From contig JAEWUL010000187.1 in the NCBI GenBank assembly GCA_023459435.1, positions 1 to 5,334 on the forward strand: DNA of 5,334 nt. The letters are read 5' to 3'. Origin of the DNA: Bacteroidota bacterium (GTDB taxonomy: Bacteria > Bacteroidota > Bacteroidia > Bacteroidales > WCHB1-69). The notes beneath the pieces are model-generated. The model searched no databases and was not told where the DNA came from. It saw nothing but the letters and a program-made list of their open reading frames with translations. Both the position numbers and the translations under genes were made by a program. This document shows positions 1 through 5,334 of this stretch, in pieces; the first letter of the stretch is position 1; each line of letters begins with the position of its first letter.

Positions 1-1362
1 ACACTCTCTAGTGGCACTGCTCAGCCTGTTACAGTAAATCTATACGGAACAATCTGTGATGTGATTTCAACCTTTCCTTTTACAGAAGGTTTTGAAAATG
101 GGTCATTACCCTCTTGTTGGGCTCAAACATTTGAAACAGGTCAGGTGAACTGGATCTTCCAAAATGGAGGTCATAATGGCGGATCCTCAACAAATCATCC
201 CACTTTTGCTCACTCCGGTACCAAAAATGGATTGTTCTTCCATGATTCCTATTCCCAAAACAAAACCAAACTGATTACACCTTCCCTTAACGTTACCCTT
301 ATTTCGAATCCTCAATTAACATTCTGGCGTGCTCATCCTGCATGGGGTGGTGATGTGGATGAATTGAAAGTGTTCTATAGAACCGGCCCAACAGCAAACT
401 GGGTATTGCTCAATACCTATTCCACCAGTACGGAATCCTGGACGTTAACAACCATCAATCTCCCTAACCCTTCTTCAACTTATTATATCGCTTTTGAAGC
501 CAAATCCAATTATGGATATGGTGTCTCTATCGATGATATTTCTGTCCATGCAACTGTACTCAATAGCGAAATAATTACCTCAATTGATACCATCGATTTC
601 CAAACTGTTGTAGGGCAACCATCTATAGCGCAGTTTTTTACATTTTCCGGTGTTGACCTGCTAGATTCTATTACAGTAACAGCCCCAACCCATTTTGAAA
701 TTTCAAAGAACAATACTTCATGGTATAACCAATTGAAATTTCCCTACAATTCGTCAGAAGCTGTTTTTGTCAGGTTTAATCCCACAACAGACGGGACATT
801 CTCCTCATCTTTAACCCTTCAAAGTGGGACCACTCAAAAAAATGTGATTCTCAATGGGATTGCATCACCTCAGATGTTCACCATCCTGGCTATGTCCAAT
901 GCCGGCGGAACGATTGAACCAGCAGGAAATATCGAAGTAGTGGAAGGGGCAGATCAAACTTTTATCATGACCCCAAATCCAGGGTTTGTTTTATCATCAC
1001 TCTTTATCGATGATGAGGTTGTTCCAACCCAAACGCAATACCTTTTCTCTAATGTTTCCAATGGTCATATTATTTATGCCTATTTTGTGGATCCTACTAA
1101 AGTAGATGATGTTACTGATTCTTTTAATGTCATACTTTATCCAAATCCGGTTTATAATCACTTAAATATTAATATGATGGATCAGAATATCCCTAATGTA
1201 GATCTCATCAGATTGTATGATCCATCCGGAAAACTGATCTATTCCTTACAACCTGTAAACAAAAATTGTACAATAGATATGTCCCTTCTATCTCAGGGGA
1301 TCTATATCCTGAAGTTCTATACCGATAAAGGCCTTGTTGCTAAAAAAATTGTTAAACTATAA
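1..1362 (+). CDS. C-terminal part of a T9SS-secreted multidomain protein (cleaved-adhesin/choice-of-anchor-J, Ig-like, InlB-type repeat, sorting domain); 5' end outside window
   Basis: The reading frame is open from base 1, so the GTG at 61 is probably an internal valine codon and the true start lies upstream. Numbering residues from base 1 (453 visible): residues 1-17 resemble the last strands of an Ig-like repeat. Residues 25-184 fit the cleaved-adhesin/choice-of-anchor-J (jelly-roll) pattern, with an opening FPFTEGFENG, LITPSL, a D-x-L-x-V strand and a closing SIDDISV. Residues 190-287 form a complete Ig-like repeat (FEIS, VFVRFNP, GTFSSSLTLQSG). Residues 292-363 look like a divergent InlB-type bacterial repeat (GGTIEPAG, TPNPGFVLSSLFID). 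Residues 374-453 form a type A T9SS sorting domain with YPNP at 380-383, a LYDPSGKLIY strand and a terminal KKIVKL. Such domains direct export through the type IX system and usually surface attachment. No catalytic domain is visible; one could lie upstream. Adhesin, peptidase and glycanase all remain possible. Confidence 0.92.
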   Translation, partial: TLSSGTAQPVTVNLYGTICDVISTFPFTEGFENGSLPSCWAQTFETGQVNWIFQNGGHNGGSSTNHPTFAHSGTKNGLFFHDSYSQNKTKLITPSLNVTLISNPQLTFWRAHPAWGGDVDELKVFYRTGPTANWVLLNTYSTSTESWTLTTINLPNPSSTYYIAFEAKSNYGYGVSIDDISVHATVLNSEIITSIDTIDFQTVVGQPSIAQFFTFSGVDLLDSITVTAPTHFEISKNNTSWYNQLKFPYNSSEAVFVRFNPTTDGTFSSSLTLQSGTTQKNVILNGIASPQMFTILAMSNAGGTIEPAGNIEVVEGADQTFIMTPNPGFVLSSLFIDDEVVPTQTQYLFSNVSNGHIIYAYFVDPTKVDDVTDSFNVILYPNPVYNHLNINMMDQNIPNVDLIRLYDPSGKLIYSLQPVNKNCTIDMSLLSQGIYILKFYTDKGLVAKKIVKL

Positions 1363-1384
1363 CTGAACCATACAAAGATTGAAT

Positions 1385-2311
1385 ATGTCTTATACTATTG
1401 ATTTTACTAAACTTACTCAATTTGTTAACCTGGAGTTGATTGCCAAACAAGTGGTGGAGGGTTTTATTACCGGAATCCATAAAAGTCCTATGCATGGCTT
1501 TTCCGTAGAGTTTGCTGAACATCGACAATACAATACAGGAGAACCCACTAAACATATCGACTGGAAACTATACGCTAAAACAGATAAGTTATTCACTAAA
1601 AGGTACGAAGAGGAGACCAACCTGCGCTGTCAGCTGGTGATTGACAACTCCTCTTCCATGTATTTCCCTACTCAAAAAACATACACACTAGCTACCCCGA
1701 ATAAGATTTTCTGGTCTGTTTATGCTGCTGCTGCATTGATACAGATTCTAAAAGGGCAAAGAGATGCGGTTGGGTTAAGTGTTTTTTCTGATACTTTAGA
1801 ACTACATACCAGAGCCAGAGGGAGTGAAGCCCATCAGAAAATGATCTATCGTGAGATGGAAAAGATTTTACAACCTATTGATATTCAGGTAAAAAAGAAT
1901 TCTATGGTAACGGACACCCTTCATCGTATTGCTGATCAGATCCACAGAAGATCAATGGTTGTGATTTTTAGTGATATGTTTGAAAGCAATTCAAATATGG
2001 ATGAATTGATGCTGGCACTTCAACACCTGAGACATAATAAACATGAAGTGCTCCTTTTTCATACTTACGATAAAAAGCTGGAGTTCGATTTCTCCTACGA
2101 CAATAGATTGTACAAATTTATCGATATGGAAACCGGGGATGAGGTGAAATTGCATTCCAATTATATCAGAGATTATTACAAAGCAGCCATTGGAGATTTT
2201 TTCCAGGAATTAAAGATAAAATGTGGACAATATCAGATCGATATGATCCCCGTAGATATTCATAAATCATTAGATCAAGTATTACTACCCTTCTTATTAA
2301 AAAGAAATTAA
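1385..2311 (+). CDS. DUF58 family protein with von Willebrand A-like MIDAS motif
   Basis: The 308-residue protein is a typical DUF58 member. The family hallmark (Y-N-x-G-E-x-x-x-x-I-D-W followed by A-K and Y-E-E-E) is at residues 49-77. A MIDAS-like D-x-S-x-S sits at D87/S89/S91 at the end of the first hydrophobic strand (LVIDNSSSM). Further strands are VGLSVFSD near 129 and VVIFSDMFE near 192. DUF58 proteins are commonly encoded with MoxR-type AAA ATPases and are thought to work with them in maturing or assembling periplasmic or envelope proteins; no MoxR gene is visible here. I see no convincing signal peptide or membrane helix, so it should be cytosolic or peripheral. I chose ATG at 1385 over the in-frame TTG two codons upstream (1379) because ATG is far commoner and neither has a ribosome-binding site. 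It starts 22 bp after the T9SS gene and ends 18 bp before radC, consistent with an operon. The biochemical role is inferred from the family only. Confidence 0.93.
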   Translation: MSYTIDFTKLTQFVNLELIAKQVVEGFITGIHKSPMHGFSVEFAEHRQYNTGEPTKHIDWKLYAKTDKLFTKRYEEETNLRCQLVIDNSSSMYFPTQKTYTLATPNKIFWSVYAAAALIQILKGQRDAVGLSVFSDTLELHTRARGSEAHQKMIYREMEKILQPIDIQVKKNSMVTDTLHRIADQIHRRSMVVIFSDMFESNSNMDELMLALQHLRHNKHEVLLFHTYDKKLEFDFSYDNRLYKFIDMETGDEVKLHSNYIRDYYKAAIGDFFQELKIKCGQYQIDMIPVDIHKSLDQVLLPFLLKRN

Positions 2312-2329
2312 CCTAAAACTACATATGCT

Positions 2330-3016
2330 ATGACAAAACTTACCATTACTCAGTGGGGTGTATCAGACAGGCCCCGGGAAAAGTATTTAACCAGTGGGTT
2401 TTCACATCTTTCTGATGCTGAATTACTTGCCATATTAATCCGAAACGGTTCTGCTCAGGAATCTGCTGTAGAACTGGCCAAAAACATTTTAGCTGCATCC
2501 AATCAGAGTCTAAATGCTGTAGCAGATTTATCTGTAAAGCAATTATCTCAGTTTAAAGGGATTGGCAAAGTGAAAGCCATCACACTCCTTACCGCTTTTG
2601 AATTAGGGAAACGAAGAACTGTAGAGAAAGTGAAAGATCAGGATAAAATATTATCCCCTAATGATTTGTGCCATTTTATGCAAGATAAAAATGCCAATCA
2701 ACCCCATGAAGAGTTTTGGGCCGTTTTTGTGAACCAGAATTCCAATATTCTGGGAACACATATTATCGGAAAAGGGGGCTTAACCGCTACATCCGTAGAT
2801 ATCCGCCTGATTATGAAACATGCTTTGGAACTCTCAGCTACCGGATTCTTTGTTTGTCATAACCATCCATCGGGTCAGCTCAAACCGAGTCAGGCAGATA
2901 AACAACTCACCCAACAATTAAAGGAAGCAGCTCATCTGCTCAACATTCAGCTTTTGGATCACATCATTGTACATAAAGATCGTTTTTACAGTTTTTTTGA
3001 AGAAGATATTCTATAA
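2330..3016 (+). CDS. radC: RadC/UPF0758 family JAMM-domain protein
   Basis: At 228 residues this matches the usual size of RadC (about 220-230). The N-terminal UPF0758 region starts with the conserved pattern R-P-R-E-K around residue 14 and S-D-A-E-L-L-A-I-L-I-R near 28. A helix-hairpin-helix-like segment (FKGIGKVKAITLLTAFELGKR) lies at about 75-95. The C-terminal JAMM/MPN+ metal-binding motif is intact: glutamates E127/E128, then H177-N-H179-P-S-G, S187 and D190, following the expected H-x-H-P-x6-S-x-x-D spacing. The family was once assigned to recombinational repair, but that assignment was withdrawn and the real function is unsettled; metallopeptidase-like or DNA-associated activity is inferred from the fold. 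It begins 18 bp after the DUF58 gene, and its TAA overlaps the next ATG by one base (TAATG), suggesting translational coupling to the epimerase gene. The product is presumably cytosolic. An ATG at 2325 is out of frame and stops after two codons. Confidence 0.95.
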   Translation: MTKLTITQWGVSDRPREKYLTSGFSHLSDAELLAILIRNGSAQESAVELAKNILAASNQSLNAVADLSVKQLSQFKGIGKVKAITLLTAFELGKRRTVEKVKDQDKILSPNDLCHFMQDKNANQPHEEFWAVFVNQNSNILGTHIIGKGGLTATSVDIRLIMKHALELSATGFFVCHNHPSGQLKPSQADKQLTQQLKEAAHLLNIQLLDHIIVHKDRFYSFFEEDIL

Positions 3017-4155
3017 TGAAAAAAATAGTAACCATCATTGGCGCAAGGCCTCAGTTTATCAAAGCGGCAGCTTTAAGTAGAACAATATCAGCCTATTACA
3101 GGGAGGATATTCAAGAGTGTATAATTCATACAGGCCAACATTATGATCCGAATATGTCGGAAATATTTTTTGAAGAGTTGAATATCCCAAAACCTGATTT
3201 TCAGTTCAAGTCACCCGAAATATGGGATCAAGATGCACATCATCAGATGATTGATCAAATCAGGGAGGTGATTCGAGAGGTTCATCCTGATCTGGTATTG
3301 GTTTACGGAGATACCAACTCTACCTTGGCAGGAGCAGAAGCGGCGCATTTGGAACAGATCCCGTTAGCTCATGTAGAAGCAGGTTTAAGATCCTACAATG
3401 ACAACATGCCTGAAGAGTACAATCGCGTCAAAACGGATCAACTGTCCCAATTTCTTTTTGCACCCACATTGACTGCTATTGAGAACTTAAACAAAGAGGG
3501 GATCACCCATGGGTTTTTTTTAAAAGATTCTATTCACAAAAGACACGTCATCCATTGTGGTGATATCATGTATGATAATGCGCTGTATTACGGAGAATTG
3601 GCTCAGTCATATACCTCAATTCTTCACGAATTTGGAGTGACTGAAAACCATTTTGTGCTGGCCACCATACACCGGAACTTTAATACAGATCAACCGGAAA
3701 GATTACAAGCCATTTTTAAAGGGTTGTTGGAGATTGCGAAAGAGATGAAGGTTGTGCTCCCTTTGCATCCCAGAACGGCCAAAGCGATTTCCAATGGATT
3801 TGATGATGATCTTTTGGATCAGATAGAAGATCATCACAACTTGATCATTATTGAGCCGCTTTCGTTTTTAGAGATCACTTGTCTGGAAAAAAATGCGAAA
3901 ATGATCGTTACGGATTCAGGCGGAGTTCAGAAAGAGGCCTATTTTTACCGAAAGCCATCCATTATTGTGAGAGCTGAGACCGAATGGGTTGAGATTGTAC
4001 AAGAGGGAGCAGCCCTTTTGACCGATGCTGATCCTGAAAGAATGATACAAGCGTTTCAACAATTTTCACAACACCCACCTCAGACGTTTCCACCCATTTT
4101 TGGTGACGGAAACGGAACTTTTGAAATGATAGACTATTTATTGTCTCATTTGTAG
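3016..4155 (+). CDS. wecB: Non-hydrolysing UDP-N-acetylglucosamine 2-epimerase family enzyme (WecB/WbpI-like)
   Basis: The 379-residue protein is full length for the family. These enzymes interconvert C2 epimers of UDP-GlcNAc-type sugars (UDP-GlcNAc/UDP-ManNAc, or UDP-diacetamido-uronates in the WbpI branch) in the cytosol, feeding surface polysaccharide synthesis. Visible motifs are GARPQFIK (R11, K16), TGQHYDPNMSEIFFEEL (39-55), VYGDTNSTLAG (D99), HVEAGLRS (E121), MPEEYNR (E133/E134), TIHR (H219), LPLHPRT, TDSGGVQKEA (299-308) and TEWVE (322-326). The positions matching E. coli WecB R10, K15, D95, E117, E131 and H213 are all kept. The segments NMSEIFFEEL, GDTNSTLAGA, KEAYFYRKP and TEWVE look more like WbpI-type enzymes than classical WecB, so the substrate could be a modified UDP-sugar; the gene symbol is therefore a family label. 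No other polysaccharide gene is adjacent. The start codon overlaps the radC stop. A T8 run lies at 3514-3521. Confidence 0.94.
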   Translation: MKKIVTIIGARPQFIKAAALSRTISAYYREDIQECIIHTGQHYDPNMSEIFFEELNIPKPDFQFKSPEIWDQDAHHQMIDQIREVIREVHPDLVLVYGDTNSTLAGAEAAHLEQIPLAHVEAGLRSYNDNMPEEYNRVKTDQLSQFLFAPTLTAIENLNKEGITHGFFLKDSIHKRHVIHCGDIMYDNALYYGELAQSYTSILHEFGVTENHFVLATIHRNFNTDQPERLQAIFKGLLEIAKEMKVVLPLHPRTAKAISNGFDDDLLDQIEDHHNLIIIEPLSFLEITCLEKNAKMIVTDSGGVQKEAYFYRKPSIIVRAETEWVEIVQEGAALLTDADPERMIQAFQQFSQHPPQTFPPIFGDGNGTFEMIDYLLSHL

Positions 4156-4177
4156 TGCCCTTTATTAAAGTTTTTCC

Positions 4178-4185
4178 TATTTTTG
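4178..4185 (+). promoter_or_regulatory. Possible Bacteroidota -7 promoter element (TAnnTTTG) for the WYL regulator gene
   Basis: The sequence TATTTTTG matches the Bacteroidota housekeeping -7 consensus TAnnTTTG exactly. It lies in the 65-bp gap between the epimerase stop and the regulator ATG and would give a leader of roughly 30 bases. The nearest TTTG candidate for the -33 element is at 4149-4152, which leaves 25 bp between the two motifs, longer than the usual spacing of about 19-21. In such T-rich DNA the match could also be chance. The gap supports separate transcription of the regulator, since it is longer than the spacings between the genes upstream. Confidence 0.35.
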
Positions 4186-4220
4186 TTTTTCAATATTTGA
4201 GAAACTGATTCTATAGAAAC

Positions 4221-5123
4221 ATGTTAGAACAAGCTAAAATTGATCGATTGTTACGTCTTATGAAGATGTTAACTGGGAATATGTCCTACACGTTAGCAGA
4301 AATCGCTGATCGCTTAGAAATGAGCGAAAGAACGGTGTATCGCTACATAGAAACCTTTAAGGATGCAGGTTTTGTGGTAAAAAAAAATGGGAATATATTC
4401 AAATTGGATAAAGATTCTCCCCATTTTAAAGATATCAGTGAATTGCTCCATTTCACAGAAGAGGAATCCCATATCCTTCAAAAAGCGATCGATTCCATTG
4501 CAGAAACGAATATCTATAAGCAAAACCTAAAGAAAAAATTGGGAACCCTTTACAATTACAAGATTTTAGCTGAAACGACACATAAAGGAATCATTGCGGA
4601 TAATATCAATATCTTAACCGATGCCATTTACTCATCCAAACAAGTTGTTTTACACCAATATCAATCGGCAAAATCTAATGACATTACCGATAGACTCATA
4701 GAACCATTTGCTTTTACTACCAATTATGTTCAGATCTGGGCTTATGAACCGGAAACAGCAAAAAACAAATTGTTTAAAGTCTCCCGCATCGGAAAAGTGG
4801 AACGATTAGAGACACCATTTCAATATAAAAGTAAGCACAAAATGGGGAATATGGATCTGTTCAGAATGAGTTGTGATAAATTGTATCCCATCAAAATTAA
4901 GATGAGTATTCGTGCCGCCATGTTGTTAATGGAAGAGTACCCCTTAGCCGAAAAGGAGATGGTTCAAACATCAGATAATGAATGGATTTTAGAAACCAAA
5001 GTGTGCAGTTTTGAAGGGATTGGCCGTTTTGTAATAGGACTTTGTGATGAAATAAAAGTTCTCGAATCTCCACAATTTAAACGATTTTTATCAGAAAAAG
5101 TGGGGCGATTGATCTTTGATTAA
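4221..5123 (+). CDS. Helix-turn-helix transcriptional regulator with WYL domain
   Basis: The 300-residue protein has the HTH-WYL-WCX layout. An N-terminal HTH_11/DeoR-like winged helix spans residues 6-61, with LAEIADRLEMSERTVYRYI as the turn and recognition helix. After a helical linker (about 70-125), a WYL sensor domain covers roughly 130-205, with R158-x-x-x-P162, WAYEP at 173-177 and FKVSRI at 185-190. A C-terminal extension (about 222-295) has the WCX character. WYL proteins sense ligands, often nucleic acids or nucleotides, and act as repressors or activators, sometimes of phage-defence or DNA-damage genes; no defence gene is visible here. The eponymous W-Y-L triplet seems replaced by V-Q-I (170-172) when aligned on the P162 strand, so ligand recognition may differ. 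The DNA coding residues 53-56 carries an A9 run (4379-4387). The ATG at 4221 is the first in frame after the gap. The target is unknown; autoregulation or control of a neighbour is plausible. Confidence 0.93.
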   Translation: MLEQAKIDRLLRLMKMLTGNMSYTLAEIADRLEMSERTVYRYIETFKDAGFVVKKNGNIFKLDKDSPHFKDISELLHFTEEESHILQKAIDSIAETNIYKQNLKKKLGTLYNYKILAETTHKGIIADNINILTDAIYSSKQVVLHQYQSAKSNDITDRLIEPFAFTTNYVQIWAYEPETAKNKLFKVSRIGKVERLETPFQYKSKHKMGNMDLFRMSCDKLYPIKIKMSIRAAMLLMEEYPLAEKEMVQTSDNEWILETKVCSFEGIGRFVIGLCDEIKVLESPQFKRFLSEKVGRLIFD

Positions 5124-5125
5124 GT

Positions 5126-5157
5126 CGATCATTTTGCTGATATCAACGAAATGATCG
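5126..5157 (+). repeat. 32-bp near-perfect palindrome between convergent genes (possible bidirectional terminator or operator)
   Basis: The arms CGATCATTT (5126-5134) and AAATGATCG (5149-5157) are perfect 9-bp inverted repeats. The core TGATATCA (5138-5145) is itself palindromic and shares the same centre, 5141/5142. Of 16 symmetrical base pairs, 14 match. The exceptions are 5135/5148 (T with G) and 5137/5146 (C with A), each of which can wobble-pair in the transcript of one strand. It starts three bases after the regulator stop codon and ends 29 bases before the stop of the opposing gene. It has no GC-rich stem and no directly adjacent T-run on either strand, so it is not a classical Rho-independent terminator. 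Confidence 0.8.
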
Positions 5158-5186
5158 GAAACCCAAAGTTTTTACGTAGAAGAATG

Positions 5187-5334
5187 CTAACGGGTTCCCG
5201 GGAAAGCATCCACAAACTGCCACTCCCCGCATTGATTAGGAAAGCAGGTTGCTTTTTTAACTTTAATATCAGGAAAAGCCGTAACTGTTTGAACCTTAAA
5301 ATCGGCAAAAGCAGTCACCACTTTTACTTTCCCA
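5187..5334 (-). CDS. C-terminal part of a short-repeat protein (K-V-x-x-V-T-A-F-P-D repeats); 5' end outside window
   Basis: Read on the minus strand from 5333, 48 codons are open to the edge of the window and end with TAG at 5189-5187. The peptide falls into units of 11 residues: GKVKVVTAFAD, FKVQTVTAFPD and IKVKKATCFPN, then a 13-residue unit QCGEWQFVDAFPG, and finally TR. Regular unit length, alternating hydrophobic/polar strand character and the F-P-D turn argue that this is a real protein made of short beta strands, not a chance frame. Cysteines in the third and fourth units could form a disulfide, which would suit an exported protein, but the N-terminus and any signal peptide lie outside the window. 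The arrangement resembles small Bacteroidota proteins with 'V-x-S-F-P-D' repeats, which I tentatively associate with the septoil-knot type; that family assignment is from memory and weak. The gene converges on the WYL regulator gene across 63 bp. Its function is unknown. Confidence 0.75.
   Translation of the reverse strand, partial: GKVKVVTAFADFKVQTVTAFPDIKVKKATCFPNQCGEWQFVDAFPGTR
5196..5333 (-). repeat. Tandem 11-residue (33-bp) coding repeats
   Basis: Three consecutive 33-bp units (5333-5301, 5300-5268, 5267-5235) and a 39-bp variant (5234-5196) encode the pattern K-V-x-x-V-T-A-F-P-D/N/G. The conservation is mainly at protein level: the hydrophobic positions and the F-P/A-D turn persist while the DNA has drifted. 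This suggests an old structural repeat rather than a recent tandem duplication. The array probably continues beyond the right edge of the window. Confidence 0.7.

Noticed and set aside
61..63. GTG as the start codon of the T9SS cargo gene
   Set aside because: The frame is open to base 1 and the upstream codons encode residues resembling the end of a repeat found later in the same protein, so 61 is an internal codon.
510..713. Reverse-strand open frame beneath the adhesin-like gene, and similar antisense frames near 1352-1620 and 4314-4523
   Set aside because: They are fully covered by well-supported genes on the plus strand and their translations show no recognisable domain or signal peptide.
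1379..1381. TTG as the start of the DUF58 gene
   Set aside because: An ATG lies two codons downstream at 1385 and nothing upstream favours the rarer start; family conservation begins later and cannot discriminate.
4161..4190. Possible terminator after the epimerase gene (CTTTA-T-TAAAG followed by T-runs)
   Set aside because: The stem is 5 AT-rich pairs with a one-base loop, which cannot form a stable hairpin; the T-runs are just AT-rich spacer and overlap the promoter candidate.
5195..5204. TTCCCGGGAA palindrome
   Set aside because: It lies inside the minus-strand coding region (F-P-G segment) and is explained by the codons for a conserved turn; short and isolated.
4221..5334. Phage-defence island suggested by the WYL regulator
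   Set aside because: WYL proteins can regulate defence systems, but no nuclease, helicase, methyltransferase, toxin or CRISPR array is visible in the window.

Overview
The window looks like ordinary chromosomal DNA from a member of the Bacteroidota. The strongest clue is the first gene product, which ends in a type IX secretion (T9SS) C-terminal sorting domain with a YPNP motif, downstream of a gingipain-adhesin-like module. Other clues are the AT-rich composition, the absence of clear Shine-Dalgarno sequences before the genes, and a match to the Bacteroidota -7 element (TAnnTTTG) before the fifth gene. A flavobacterial-type organism is plausible, but genus cannot be read from the sequence.

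Layout: (1) 1-1362 (+) is the 3' part of a large secreted or surface-attached protein. It runs from the tail of an Ig-like repeat through a cleaved-adhesin/choice-of-anchor-J domain, a complete Ig-like repeat and an InlB-type bacterial repeat to the T9SS sorting domain. Its start lies left of the window. (2) 1385-2311 (+) encodes a DUF58 protein with a von Willebrand A-like MIDAS motif. (3) 2330-3016 (+) encodes a RadC/UPF0758 JAMM protein. (4) 3016-4155 (+) encodes a non-hydrolysing UDP-GlcNAc 2-epimerase-family enzyme whose motifs lean to the WbpI-like side of the family. (5) 4221-5123 (+) encodes a helix-turn-helix/WYL-domain regulator with its own probable promoter. (6) 5187-5334 (-) is the 3' end of a convergent gene encoding short tandem 'K-V-x-x-V-T-A-F-P-D' repeats.

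Genes 2-4 are packed like an operon (18-bp gap, then a 1-bp TAATG overlap), and gene 1 ends only 22 bp before gene 2, so read-through is possible. Their functions do not form an obvious pathway: a MoxR-type chaperone partner, a putative DNA-metabolism JAMM protein and a nucleotide-sugar epimerase. The grouping is probably housekeeping co-transcription. The regulator and the FPD-repeat gene converge on a 63-bp spacer that holds a 32-bp near-perfect palindrome.

I see no CRISPR array, transposon, tRNA/rRNA or recognisable defence cassette. The points most worth a second look are the FPD-repeat protein, the convergent palindrome, the A9 tract and degenerate W-Y-L signature in the regulator, and the T8 tract in the epimerase gene.
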